Shown here in pieces: positions 40,197 through 48,416 of a stretch of 64,000 nucleotides of DNA. Made by a program: the position numbers and the translations under genes. The DNA is from Pseudomonas asplenii (GTDB lineage: Bacteria; Pseudomonadota; Gammaproteobacteria; Pseudomonadales; Pseudomonadaceae), in the NCBI RefSeq assembly GCF_001293465.1, contig NZ_JSYZ01000018.1:62001-126000 (forward strand), read 5' to 3'. Under the pieces are notes generated by a model. It was not told the origin of the DNA and ran no database searches. It saw nothing but the letters and a program-made list of their open reading frames with translations. Within the stretch, counting starts at the first letter, position 1; every line of letters begins with the position of its first letter.

Positions 40197-41519
40197 GTGA
40201 AATTCAGCCTGCCGAAAGTTGCCACCGCCCCCTTCTGCCCTTCTGAAGTGAACGGCTCGATCGCAGTCGACAGCGGCGCGCCGTTCTTCAAGCGCGTGCT
40301 GCGCTTCGCCGGCCCCGGTTTGCTGGTCTCCATCGGCTACATGGACCCGGGCAACTGGGCCACGGCCATCGAGGCCGGCTCGCGCTATGGCTACAGCCTG
40401 CTGTTCGTGGTGCTGCTGGCGAGTCTGGCGGGCATGGCGGTGCAGTGCCTGTGCTCGCGCCTGGGGATCGCCACCGGCCGGGACCTGGCGCAACTGTGTC
40501 GGGACCGCTACAGCCCGCGCTCGGCCAAGGCCCAATGGTTGCTCGCGGAAATTTCCATCATCGCCACGGACCTGGCCGAGGTGCTCGGCTGCGCCCTGGC
40601 CTTCCACCTGCTGCTGGGCTGCTCGCTGACCTTCGGCATCGTCCTGACGGCTTTCGACACACTGCTGATCCTGGCCTTGCAGAACCGCGGTTTCCGCCGC
40701 CTGGAAGCGATCATGCTGGTGCTGGTGGCAACCATCGGCGTGTGCTTCTTCATTGAACTGGTGCTGATCAAGCCCTACTGGCCGCAGGTGTTCGACGGCT
40801 TCAAGCCCTCGGTCTCGGCCCTGAGCGAAGCCGCTCCGCTGTACCTGGCCATCGGCATCCTCGGGGCGACCGTGATGCCGCATAACCTCTACCTGCACAC
40901 CTCCATCGTGCAGACCCGCCTGGTCGGCCAGGACCTCGCCAGCCGCCGCGATGCGGTGCGCCTGGCGCGCTTCGACACCATCGGCTCGCTGGCCCTGGCA
41001 CTGCTGGTGAACGCGGCGATCCTGATCCTCGCGGCGGCAGCCTTCCACCAGTCCGGACACACCGAGGTGGTGGAGATCCAGGACGCCTACCACCTGCTCG
41101 ATCCGCTGGTGGGCGGCGCCTTCGCCAGTATCCTGTTCGGGATCGCGCTGCTGGCTTCGGGGCAAAGCTCGACCTTCACCGGCACCATTGCCGGGCAGGT
41201 GATCATGGAAGGCTACCTGAACCTGAAGATTCCCTGCTGGCAGCGCCGCCTGATCACCCGCGGCCTGGCCCTGATCCCGGCGTTCATCGGCGTCTGGCTG
41301 ATGGGCGAAGGCGCCGTCGGCAAGTTGCTGGTGCTGAGCCAGGTGGTGCTGAGCCTGCAACTGCCGTTCGCCCTGTACCCGCTGATCCGCATGACCGGCG
41401 ACGAACGCCTGATGGGCGAATTCGTCAACCGCTGGTACACCCGGGGCCTGGCCTGGCTGCTGTTCGTGGCGATCAGCGCGGCGAACGTGTGGCTGATCGC
41501 CCAGGTGTTCAGCGACTGA
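40197..41519 (+). CDS. mntH: Nramp divalent metal cation transporter
   Basis: A 440-residue proton-coupled Mn(II)/Fe(II) importer with eleven predicted membrane helices. The DPGN metal-binding motif is in SIGYMDPGNWATAIEAGSRYG, and MPHNLYLHTS is the second metal motif in helix 6. The start is the GTG of MKFSLPKVATAPFCP, as in other Pseudomonas MntH as I recall; a TTG four codons earlier is also in frame. The upstream region contains Fur-like sequence. Confidence 0.94.
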   Translation: MKFSLPKVATAPFCPSEVNGSIAVDSGAPFFKRVLRFAGPGLLVSIGYMDPGNWATAIEAGSRYGYSLLFVVLLASLAGMAVQCLCSRLGIATGRDLAQLCRDRYSPRSAKAQWLLAEISIIATDLAEVLGCALAFHLLLGCSLTFGIVLTAFDTLLILALQNRGFRRLEAIMLVLVATIGVCFFIELVLIKPYWPQVFDGFKPSVSALSEAAPLYLAIGILGATVMPHNLYLHTSIVQTRLVGQDLASRRDAVRLARFDTIGSLALALLVNAAILILAAAAFHQSGHTEVVEIQDAYHLLDPLVGGAFASILFGIALLASGQSSTFTGTIAGQVIMEGYLNLKIPCWQRRLITRGLALIPAFIGVWLMGEGAVGKLLVLSQVVLSLQLPFALYPLIRMTGDERLMGEFVNRWYTRGLAWLLFVAISAANVWLIAQVFSD

Positions 41520-41589
41520 CCGAACGGCGCGCAGACCTGGTCGGGTCGCTAGCGGTTACACTGTGCTTCCCTTGCTCCCGGGACGATCC

Positions 41590-42453
41590 ATGGATATCGA
41601 CCTCGCCCGCACCTTTCTCGAAATCGCCCGCTGCGGCAGCCTGGTGGCTGCCGCCGAGAAGCTGCACGTGACCCAGACCGCGATCACCGCCCGGGTGCAG
41701 AAACTCGAAAGTCAGCTCGATGCCAGACTGTTCGTGCGCAACCGCGCCGGCGCCCGGCTGACCGCCGACGGCGAGGCCTTCGTGGTCTACGCCAACCAGC
41801 TGGTGCAGACCTGGGATGCCGCCCGCCGCAATCTGCCGCTGCCGGAAGGGTTCAACAACATGCTGCACATCGGTGGCGAAGTCAGCCTGTGCAACCCGCT
41901 GATTCTCAGTTGGGCGAAGGCCCTGCGCGAGCACATCCCCACCCACGCCCTGCGCACGGAAATCCGCGACGGCGAGCAGTTGCTGCGCCAGCTCGAACTG
42001 GGGGTGCTCGATGCCGCGCTGGTCTATCAGCCCACCTACTGGCCGGGGCTGCAGGTGGAACAGTTGCTGGAGGAAAAGCTGATCCTGGTGCGTCTGGTGG
42101 AACAGCCCGACCCTTACGTGTACATCGACTGGGGCGAGAGCTTCCGTCGCCAGCATGACGCCGCCCTGCCGGACAAGGCCCGGGCCGCCGCCAGCTTCAA
42201 CCTGGGCCCGGTGGCCCTGCAGTTCATCCTGGGCAATGGCGGCTCCGGCTATTTCCGCACCCGCGTGGTCCAGAGCTACCTGGACAGCGGCGTGATGGAG
42301 CGGGTGCCCAAGGCGCCGGAGTTCAGCTACCCGACCTACCTGGTGTATGCCCGCGAACGGGACTCGGCCGCTCTGCAGAAGGCCTTCGAGCTGCTGCGCG
42401 AAATCGTCAGGGCCGATACCGACTGGTCCCAGCGCTGGGACCCGACGACCTGA
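41590..42453 (+). CDS. LysR family regulator downstream of mntH
   Basis: A 287-residue LysR protein starting MDIDLARTFLEIARCGSLVA, with the recognition helix in LHVTQTAITARVQKLESQL. The start at 41590 is preferred over an in-frame codon nine residues earlier by family alignment. It follows mntH by 70 bp on the same strand and converges with hcnC. No target is evident. Confidence 0.88.
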   Translation: MDIDLARTFLEIARCGSLVAAAEKLHVTQTAITARVQKLESQLDARLFVRNRAGARLTADGEAFVVYANQLVQTWDAARRNLPLPEGFNNMLHIGGEVSLCNPLILSWAKALREHIPTHALRTEIRDGEQLLRQLELGVLDAALVYQPTYWPGLQVEQLLEEKLILVRLVEQPDPYVYIDWGESFRRQHDAALPDKARAAASFNLGPVALQFILGNGGSGYFRTRVVQSYLDSGVMERVPKAPEFSYPTYLVYARERDSAALQKAFELLREIVRADTDWSQRWDPTT

Positions 42454-42556
42454 ACCTCAGGCCGGGCTGACACTGGCACGTCGCCCGTGCCTGGCGAGCA
42501 CGCTCTGGATGAGCCCCTCTTGCGCAGGCCTCCCCGCGTCAACGCTCCCACAGGTT

Positions 42557-43825
42557 TCAGGCGGGTGCGAGATCCTTGTGCGGCACTGCTCCCAGGGTCG
42601 CGGCAGCGTCGAAGCGATCCGCCAGGAACGGCGTGATATCCAGCGGCAGTGGCTGCTCATTGACCAGGCGTTCGAGCATCACCCCGGTAATCGCCGAGGT
42701 CAGGATCCCGGTACGGAAATGGCCGCAGGCATTGAGGTAGCCCTCGACACCCGCCATCGGTCCGAGGATCGGCAGTTCATCGGGCGAACCCGGACGCAGG
42801 CCGGCCCAGCAGCGCTTGAGGTTGATGCCCTGCAGTTGCGGTACGCAGCGCACGGCCCCCTGCACCAGCCCGGCCACTTCCGGGAAGGTGGTGGTCACGT
42901 CGAAGCCCTTGTCCTCGGTGGTGCTGCCGATCAGGATCTCGCCGTTGTCCTTCTGCGCCATGTAGCAATCGCTGGTGGTCAGGCAGCCACGCAACAGGCC
43001 GGGCATGCGTTCGGTCAGGAGGATCTGCCCCTTGACCGGCTTGACCGGAATTGCGATCCCGGTGGCCTGCCGGCTCAGTTCGGCGGCCCAGGCCCCGGCG
43101 GCATTGATCAGCGTGGAGCAATGGAACTCGCCCTCCTCCGCCGTCCTTACACCACTCACGCGGCCGCCGTGGTGCAGCACGTCGGTGACGTTGGTGTTGA
43201 AAAACAGATCGACACCATTCTGCCGGGCGCCCTCGGTGTAGGCATCGGCCAGGCGGAACGGGCTGACCTGATGGTCGCAGAGAAACTCCAGCGCGCCTTG
43301 CGCCTCGCCACTCACCGCCGGCTCGGCTTCGCGCAGGGCGTCACGGTCCAGCCAGCGCAACTGGTCGGCCAGGTGCGGGATGTGCGAGACGATATGTTCG
43401 GCATAGAGCCGATCCTCCTCGTCATAGATCACATACTTAAGGCCGGTGCGTTCGAACTTGCAGTCCATGCCGTGACGTTCGAGCAGTTCGCGATGCAACT
43501 GCGGGTACAGCGCATTGGACTGCAGGGCGAAGTCGAAGAACGACTGCGGCAGGATATGCGGGGTGCTGGAGTCCACCGCCACCGCCGCACCATGGGCCTC
43601 GCGACGGCGCCGGGCGGACATCATGCGAAAGAAGATCACCCCGCAGCCCAGTCCCACCGATTCGCCGATGGCCCACAGGCCGCCGGCTGATGCGCGGGTC
43701 GCGTTGCCCGGACGCTTGGCATCGATCAGGGCGATCCGCAGGTTCTTCTCACGGGACAGGTGATAGGCGCAGGAAGCACCGATCACCCCACCACCGGCAA
43801 TCACGACATCGTAGGTTCTGTTCAT
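42557..43825 (-). CDS. hcnC: Hydrogen cyanide synthase subunit HcnC
   Basis: A 422-residue FAD-dependent amine/amino-acid oxidase. YDVVIAGGGVIGASCAYHL is the dinucleotide-binding motif, TRASAGGLWAIGESVGLGCG near residue 45 is characteristic of HcnC, and LRPGSPDELPILGP lies near the C-terminus. With HcnA and HcnB it forms a membrane-associated flavoenzyme that oxidises glycine to cyanide and CO2. It starts three bases after the hcnB stop. D-hydroxyproline dehydrogenases are related, but the gene order and regulatory sites favour hcn. Confidence 0.87.
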   Translation of the reverse strand: MNRTYDVVIAGGGVIGASCAYHLSREKNLRIALIDAKRPGNATRASAGGLWAIGESVGLGCGVIFFRMMSARRRREAHGAAVAVDSSTPHILPQSFFDFALQSNALYPQLHRELLERHGMDCKFERTGLKYVIYDEEDRLYAEHIVSHIPHLADQLRWLDRDALREAEPAVSGEAQGALEFLCDHQVSPFRLADAYTEGARQNGVDLFFNTNVTDVLHHGGRVSGVRTAEEGEFHCSTLINAAGAWAAELSRQATGIAIPVKPVKGQILLTERMPGLLRGCLTTSDCYMAQKDNGEILIGSTTEDKGFDVTTTFPEVAGLVQGAVRCVPQLQGINLKRCWAGLRPGSPDELPILGPMAGVEGYLNACGHFRTGILTSAITGVMLERLVNEQPLPLDITPFLADRFDAAATLGAVPHKDLAPA

Positions 43826-43828
43826 GGT

Positions 43829-45226
43829 TCAGGCGTCCTTGCCCAGTTGCTCGAAAGCGGAAAAAGGAATCGGCTCGATAGGAAAACGTGGTCGCAACCA
43901 GCCGACGTCGGCACGACCAGTGGCATCACGCAGGCGGTCGCTGCAGTAGCCGACACACATCCGTCCCTGGCAATCGCCCATGCTCACGCGGGTACGCATC
44001 TTCAGCGCGGCCATGTCCTGCACGCCCTGGGACAGTGCCAGGTCGATGTCGGCACGGGTGGCGTGTTCACACCGGCAGATCACCGTGTCGGGCCTGGCCA
44101 GGTCGATCTGCCGGGTGCCGCGCCGGGTGTAGCGGTCGATACCGGAACGGAACTTGCGGATCTTCGCCAGCCGTTCGAGATAACCCTGGCGCAACGCCAG
44201 GGCCGCGTCGGCACCGAGCACATCCCGCTGCATCAGGATGGACACCGCGGCGATCCGTCCGGCCAGCATGGCCGCTTCGCCGCCGCGAATGCCGCCCATG
44301 TCGCCGGCCAGGTGAATGTGCGGCTCACTGCTCTGCTGCCAGACATTGGTCTCGGCGCACAGGTAGCCGTCGGCATTGAAGGCGTGGGCCAGGCCCATCT
44401 GCTGGCTGAGCTGGGTGCGTGGGATGAAGCCGTAGCCGACGGCCAGGGTCTGGGCTTCGAGCTGATGCGCCCGTGCCAGGTCCGGTTGCCAATCCTCGGA
44501 ATACGGCGCCAGGGTCACGTGGGTCAGTTCGTCCTGGCCCCGTGCCTCGACCACGCCCCAGCCGTAGTGCATGGGGATGCCGTGCAGCTTCAGGTAGGCC
44601 AGCATGCTCAGGCCATCGAGGAACATCTGCGGCTTGTTCAACAGCACCAGGCTTTCCCGGGCAATGCGGCCAAAGGCGCTGGCTTCGTAGATACCCGCCA
44701 CCGGCACACCCGCGGCATGCAGCTGGCAGGCCACCAGTGGCAGCAACGGCCCGGTGCCGGCAATCACGGTCGCGCCCAACGGCTTGACCACGCCACTCTT
44801 GATCTGCAACTGCAGACCGCCAAGCAGCATCACCCCAGGCAGGGTCCAGCCGGGAAACGGCACGTTGCGCTCATGGCAGCCGGAGGCCAGCAGCAGTTGC
44901 GGATATTCGACCGGATACAGGCATTCATCGGCATCCAGTGCCATCAGCGTCCGCGCGCCCTCGCCGCCGACGATGCGGGTGTTGAGGCGCACATCGACCC
45001 GGTCGGCACAGGTGGCGAATTCACCGTGCAGTTTTTCCAGGGTCGAACTGTAGCGCGCCCCCAGGTAGTCGAGATCGACGCCACTGCGCAGGGGCCCGCG
45101 ATAGACCACCCCACCCAGGCGCGAGGCTTCTTCGAACAGTACGCTGGACACCCCATGGCGTGCCAGTTCGATGGCGGCCGACATGCCCGCCGGGCCACCG
45201 CCGACGATGACTGGAAGCTGGCTCAT
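43829..45226 (-). CDS. hcnB: Hydrogen cyanide synthase subunit HcnB
   Basis: A 465-residue NAD(P)/FAD-type oxidoreductase. The N-terminal FAD motif is PVIVGGGPAGMSAAIELA, and a second nucleotide fold begins near ATVIAGTGPLLPLVA. A C-terminal Bfd-like 2Fe-2S segment follows, with CRCEHATRADIDLAL and CQGRMCVGYC. The start MSQLPV overlaps the hcnA stop by four bases (ATGA). The C-terminal domain is expected to pass electrons towards HcnA. Confidence 0.87.
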   Translation of the reverse strand: MSQLPVIVGGGPAGMSAAIELARHGVSSVLFEEASRLGGVVYRGPLRSGVDLDYLGARYSSTLEKLHGEFATCADRVDVRLNTRIVGGEGARTLMALDADECLYPVEYPQLLLASGCHERNVPFPGWTLPGVMLLGGLQLQIKSGVVKPLGATVIAGTGPLLPLVACQLHAAGVPVAGIYEASAFGRIARESLVLLNKPQMFLDGLSMLAYLKLHGIPMHYGWGVVEARGQDELTHVTLAPYSEDWQPDLARAHQLEAQTLAVGYGFIPRTQLSQQMGLAHAFNADGYLCAETNVWQQSSEPHIHLAGDMGGIRGGEAAMLAGRIAAVSILMQRDVLGADAALALRQGYLERLAKIRKFRSGIDRYTRRGTRQIDLARPDTVICRCEHATRADIDLALSQGVQDMAALKMRTRVSMGDCQGRMCVGYCSDRLRDATGRADVGWLRPRFPIEPIPFSAFEQLGKDA

Positions 45227-45537
45227 AGCACCTCCAGCGCGGCAAAGCGGCTGACGCCGGTTTCGATACGCATGCCGGGTTTGACCAGGGTCTGGCAGGC
45301 TCGGCGCTTGAGCCGGCCATCGATCGACACCAGGCAGCTCTGGCACACCCCCATGCCGCAGAAGGCACCGGCCACTTGCCCGTGGTCATTGCGCGAAACC
45401 TGACGCAGGCCGACCGACTGCAGCACCGAAAGCACGGTCTCGCCTTCTGCCGCGGGCACATCCTGGCCATTGAGGTGGAGGGTCATATCCGCCCGGGGAA
45501 GCGGCTGAATATCGTATTTTCGATCCAGGTTCTGCAT
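45223..45537 (-). CDS. hcnA: Hydrogen cyanide synthase subunit HcnA
   Basis: A 104-residue 2Fe-2S protein. Cluster cysteines are in FCGMGVCQSCLV and RRACQT. The start at 45537 (MQNLDRKYDIQPLPRADM) gives the length I recall for HcnA and places GGA eleven bases upstream, inside an RsmA-type site. Two ATGs at 45549 and 45546 would leave no room for a ribosome site. It is the first gene of hcnABC, all three genes being translationally coupled or nearly so. Confidence 0.88.
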   Translation of the reverse strand: MQNLDRKYDIQPLPRADMTLHLNGQDVPAAEGETVLSVLQSVGLRQVSRNDHGQVAGAFCGMGVCQSCLVSIDGRLKRRACQTLVKPGMRIETGVSRFAALEVL

Positions 45538-45546
45538 GTTCTGCAT

Positions 45547-45554
45547 CATCCATG
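45547..45554 (-). promoter_or_regulatory. RsmA/RsmE binding site at hcnA ribosome site
   Basis: The minus strand reads TCATGGATGA, containing CATGGATG, an exact match to the CANGGANG consensus of the Gac/Rsm repressors. It overlaps the likely Shine-Dalgarno GGA of hcnA. Translational repression by RsmA/E at hcnA is established in fluorescent pseudomonads. Confidence 0.75.
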
Positions 45555-45702
45555 ATTGACGTGAGTGGACTGCCACCCTGAGCCCGGCACTTCCTGGCCC
45601 GGCCACGACACACATATGGCGCATCGCGGCCACAGAGTGGTGGTTCGCCGCTGCGCGGGGAACCGATGTCCATCACGTTAAGGGGTTGTCCGAGACAAAA
45701 CC

Positions 45703-45716
45703 TTGATCCAGGCCAG
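45703..45716 (-). promoter_or_regulatory. ANR (FNR-like) box of hcnABC
   Basis: The minus strand reads CTGGCCTGGATCAA, one mismatch from TTGGC-N4-ATCAA and close to the FNR/ANR consensus. A class II promoter centred at -41.5 would start near 45668, with a poor -10 (TAACGT at 45675-45680), and give a leader of about 130 nt. ANR activation under low oxygen is known for hcn genes. Confidence 0.65.
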
Positions 45717-45854
45717 TAAAGGTGGGGAAAACCCTACCGGCCGTCAGGGCTGCACAGAGGATTGCAGTCCACAGCAAGTCAGTGCCACAAGCAGGGTTGG
45801 CACGCGACTGCCGCTTGCAGAGACGGCAGTCGAGGTATCAAAGCGGCTTGAGTA

Positions 45855-46277
45855 TTACTCGGCGACCGCCTGAAGCAACCACTCGCCATCGCGCTCCACG
45901 ATCAGGCCGCTGGCCAGCAGCAACGGGCGCAGGCGGATATGCAATTCGGGCTTGACGAATTCCCGCACCCGGGACAGGTCCAGCAGGCCCGGCACTTCCA
46001 GCTCGGCCTTGAAGAACGACAGCCAGGCTTTCTTCAGCGCCAGCAGTACGTCGCTCGGGGTGGTCCTGGCGAACTGGCGGTTGACCACCTTGCCCAGCTC
46101 AAAGGTGTGCTGGAAAGCATAGCCGGTCTCGACGCCCGAATTCTCCAGGCAGCGCAGGCACCGGCACGGACCGTCGGCGAACGCCTGGAGCAGGAAGGCG
46201 TTGAAGTCCATCACCGGCTTGAGGGAAAGCCGCTTGTCCACCTGAAACAGATCGTCCTGCTGGGCCATGTCCGCCAT
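45855..46277 (-). CDS. Conserved-looking hypothetical protein with Cys motif
   Basis: A 140-residue soluble protein. CRCLRC near residue 40 could bind a metal. The C-terminal half (LRPLLLASGLIVERDGEWLLQAVAE) looks like a winged-helix fold, but I do not recognise the family. The start MADMAQQDDLF follows GAGGAAATC. It is flanked by tRNA-Asn and hcnA on the same strand, and no functional link is evident. Confidence 0.75.
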   Translation of the reverse strand: MADMAQQDDLFQVDKRLSLKPVMDFNAFLLQAFADGPCRCLRCLENSGVETGYAFQHTFELGKVVNRQFARTTPSDVLLALKKAWLSFFKAELEVPGLLDLSRVREFVKPELHIRLRPLLLASGLIVERDGEWLLQAVAE

Positions 46278-46338
46278 GCTGATTTCCTCGACTGTGGGCG
46301 ACCGCCAATCGCAGCCGCCTGAATTTCGGGCAAAAAAA

Positions 46339-46358
46339 AACCTGCATCGCTGCAGGTT
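46339..46358 (-). terminator. Terminator of tRNA-Asn
   Basis: AACCTGCA and TGCAGGTT pair around TCGC. On the minus strand a run of nine T follows. It ends the tRNA-Asn transcript 12 bp downstream of the gene. Confidence 0.88.
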
Positions 46359-46370
46359 TTTTCTTCTATC

Positions 46371-46446
46371 TGGCTCCACAACCTGGACTCGAACCAGGGA
46401 CCCAATGATTAACAGTCATTTGCTCTACCAACTGAGCTATTGCGGA
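46371..46446 (-). tRNA. tRNA-Asn (GTT)
   Basis: A 76-nt cloverleaf starting TCCGCAATAGCTCAG, with anticodon GTT in ATGACTGTTAATCAT and an encoded CCA. It is a single-gene transcript with its own promoter and terminator. Confidence 0.97.
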
Positions 46447-46455
46447 ATGGCGCCT

Positions 46456-46483
46456 ATGTTACTGATATAAAAAGAGAAGTCAA
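46456..46483 (-). promoter_or_regulatory. Promoter of tRNA-Asn
   Basis: On the minus strand, TTGACT (46478-46483) and TAACAT (46456-46461) are 16 bp apart, followed by the GC-rich AGGCGCC discriminator. Confidence 0.75.
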
Positions 46484-46523
46484 CCCCTGGTCGACAACGG
46501 CCGGCCCCTGCCCCGCGACGGCC

Positions 46524-46539
46524 GTGTATCACAGTGTGT
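46524..46539 (+). promoter_or_regulatory. 16-bp motif shared with the buf/sia intergenic region
   Basis: GTGTATCACAGTGTGT lies 150 bp upstream of the glutathione S-transferase start and is repeated exactly, on the other strand, at 53178-53193. TGTATC and TGTGTC half-sites ten bases apart suggest a direct-repeat operator. The regulator is unknown. Confidence 0.5.
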
Positions 46540-46689
46540 CTCCACGGCGTGGCGACACACGTCCTCAAGCATCCAGCGAATGCCGAACACATCCCGGATA
46601 CATCGATGCGATGAACTATGCCGGTCCCCAGTCACCCACCGCGGGCGGCCTGGCTACCACAACACCGATTCATCCAGGAGGTCATCATC

Positions 46690-47310
46690 ATGAGCATCAC
46701 CCTTTACGGCTTCAGCGGCAGCACCTACGTCCGTACCGTCAGAATGCTTCTCGCCGAAAAAGGCGCGGACTATCGGCAGGTCCCGGTGGACGTCATCCAG
46801 GGCGAGCCCCATCACCCCGAGCACCTGCTGCGCCACCCGTTCGGCAAGGTGCCGGTGATCGAGCATGAGGGCTTCAAGGTGATCGAAACCGGCGCCATCA
46901 CCCACTACCTGAACGAGGTCCTGCCCGGCCCGTCGCTGCTGCCGGACACCGCCCAGGGGCGCGCCCGCGCCAACATGGCGATCGGTATCTACGACGCCTA
47001 CGGTTACAACGCCCTGGTGGCGGTGGCCGGTTACCACCTGTTCCCCGACTTCATCGGCGGCAGGAACGAAGCGGCTCGCGAGGCCGGTATCGAGAAAGGG
47101 CGCCAGGTGCTGCGCGAGCTGATGAAGATCAGGGGCCGGGACCGCTTCATTGCCGGACCGAACGCCTCCCTGGCGGACTTCTACCTGGTGCCGTTCTGCA
47201 GCTACATCTCGCAGACCCCGGACGCCGCGCGGCTGTTCGATATCGAGGGCTTTGCCCAGTGGTGGGAGCAGGTCCAGGCGCTGCCGAGCTTCCAGGCCAC
47301 CCAGCCCTGA
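46690..47310 (+). CDS. Glutathione S-transferase family protein
   Basis: A 206-residue GST. The thioredoxin-like N-terminal domain has YGFSGSTYVRTVRMLLAEKG at the glutathione site, then FGKVPVIEHEG with the cis-proline and ETGAITHYLNE. The helical C-terminal domain contains ASLADFYLVPF. The ATG follows a strong AGGAGG. The substrate is unknown. Its upstream region carries a 16-bp motif also found near the bufferin operon. Confidence 0.92.
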   Translation: MSITLYGFSGSTYVRTVRMLLAEKGADYRQVPVDVIQGEPHHPEHLLRHPFGKVPVIEHEGFKVIETGAITHYLNEVLPGPSLLPDTAQGRARANMAIGIYDAYGYNALVAVAGYHLFPDFIGGRNEAAREAGIEKGRQVLRELMKIRGRDRFIAGPNASLADFYLVPFCSYISQTPDAARLFDIEGFAQWWEQVQALPSFQATQP

Positions 47311-47451
47311 CTCCTGCGCCGGGCCCGCTCAAGGAGCAAGCCTCTTGAGTGGGCCCGCCGTTCCAGCGCCTATCGCCGGCAAGCGGAGCGCCGTCCGGCC
47401 ATCTCCCGCCCGGAGGCCGGGTGGAACACCTGACCGATCTACGACACAACG

Positions 47452-47478
47452 CCTGCAGGAGCCTGGCTTGCCAGCGAA
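47452..47478. repeat. Single degenerate REP-like element
   Basis: CCTGCAGGAGCCTGGCTTGC followed by CAGCGAA is a diverged REP unit between convergent genes. Confidence 0.5.
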
Positions 47479-47535
47479 CAGGCCCTCAAGCCTTGCCCCC
47501 CCCCCGGATTTCCCCCTTCCCACACTCCTGTCCTT

Positions 47536-48204
47536 TCAGAGAATCCGCTTGCCGGTACGGTCCAGGCGCGGCATCCAGTGGTCGAGGATGTCGGCCGAGA
47601 CCACGATGTGGTGGGCCCGGCCGATCAGCAGGCGGCGTGGCACGAAGCCGATGTAGCGCGAGTCGGCACTGTTGTCGCGATTGTCCCCCAGCATGAAATA
47701 ACTGTCCGCCGGCACGGTGATCGGGCCGAAATCCCGGGCTGCCGCGACGCCGTGCAGGAACTGCACCCGACGCACGCTGTTGTCCGACGCCTCGGTCACC
47801 GACACGCCAGGAATGTCCACACCCTGACCGCTCGGCTCGGCGATCTCCCGGCTATCACTGTAGTGCGCTGCCACGCCATTGACGTACAGCACCTCGTTGC
47901 GCATCTCCAGCACATCGCCCGGCACGCCGACCAGCCGCTTGATCAGCCGTATGCCGTCCTTGGGCGAGGTGAACGTCACCACGTCGCCGCGCTGCGGATT
48001 GCCCAGCGGGGCCAGGGAGATATCGCTCAGGGGCAGCTTGAGGTCGTAGGCCAGCCGATTGACCAGCACCACATCGCCTTCCAGCAGGGTCGGGCGCATC
48101 GAGCCCGAGGGAATCGGATTCCAGTCCGCCATGGATGTGCGGAAGATGCCGAAACACAGGAGAAAGATCAGCAGCCCACGGTTATTGACGATCCAGCGTT
48201 TCAT
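47536..48204 (-). CDS. Signal peptidase I (short paralogue)
   Basis: A 222-residue LepB-type serine protease that removes signal peptides at the periplasmic face. One N-terminal membrane helix is followed by IPSGSMRPTL with the catalytic Ser near residue 34, DGIRLIKRLVGVPGD with the catalytic Lys near residue 87, and GDNRDNSADSRYIGFV. It is shorter than housekeeping LepB, which has two helices, so it is probably a second, specialised peptidase. Confidence 0.92.
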   Translation of the reverse strand: MKRWIVNNRGLLIFLLCFGIFRTSMADWNPIPSGSMRPTLLEGDVVLVNRLAYDLKLPLSDISLAPLGNPQRGDVVTFTSPKDGIRLIKRLVGVPGDVLEMRNEVLYVNGVAAHYSDSREIAEPSGQGVDIPGVSVTEASDNSVRRVQFLHGVAAARDFGPITVPADSYFMLGDNRDNSADSRYIGFVPRRLLIGRAHHIVVSADILDHWMPRLDRTGKRIL

Positions 48205-48416
48205 GGCGACCTCTGAACAGGATGACGTTGCAGAGGTTCTTGTAGCACCCGGCCCCGGGCCGAGCCAAGCGCCTTGTGCAGCGGATCGTCAGTGTTCAGG
48301 ATCGGTTCAGGCAAGCCGCCCGCATCGCCCATTGATCGAGCACGCGGTCGACTCCAGGCAAACGCCGCCATCGCCCACTCGAGGGCGATGACGGCGACAT
48401 TGTCCGGCTGGCGGGA

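Larger units (their letters stand above)
45538..45854. other. hcnABC upstream region
   Basis: No gene is seen in these 317 bp. From hcnA outward they hold the RsmA-type site, a leader of about 130 nt, the ANR-like box, and then stem-loops (GTGCCA/TGGCAC at 45782-45803 and CGACTGCCG/CGGCAGTCG at 45805-45832). The last may end transcription of the upstream hypothetical gene, though no T-tract follows. Confidence 0.7.

Noticed and set aside
42557-45537. Operon as D-hydroxyproline dehydrogenase or opine oxidase
   Set aside because: Subunit architecture is shared, but the 104-residue small subunit, HcnC-like N-terminal segment, ANR box and RsmA site favour hydrogen cyanide synthase.
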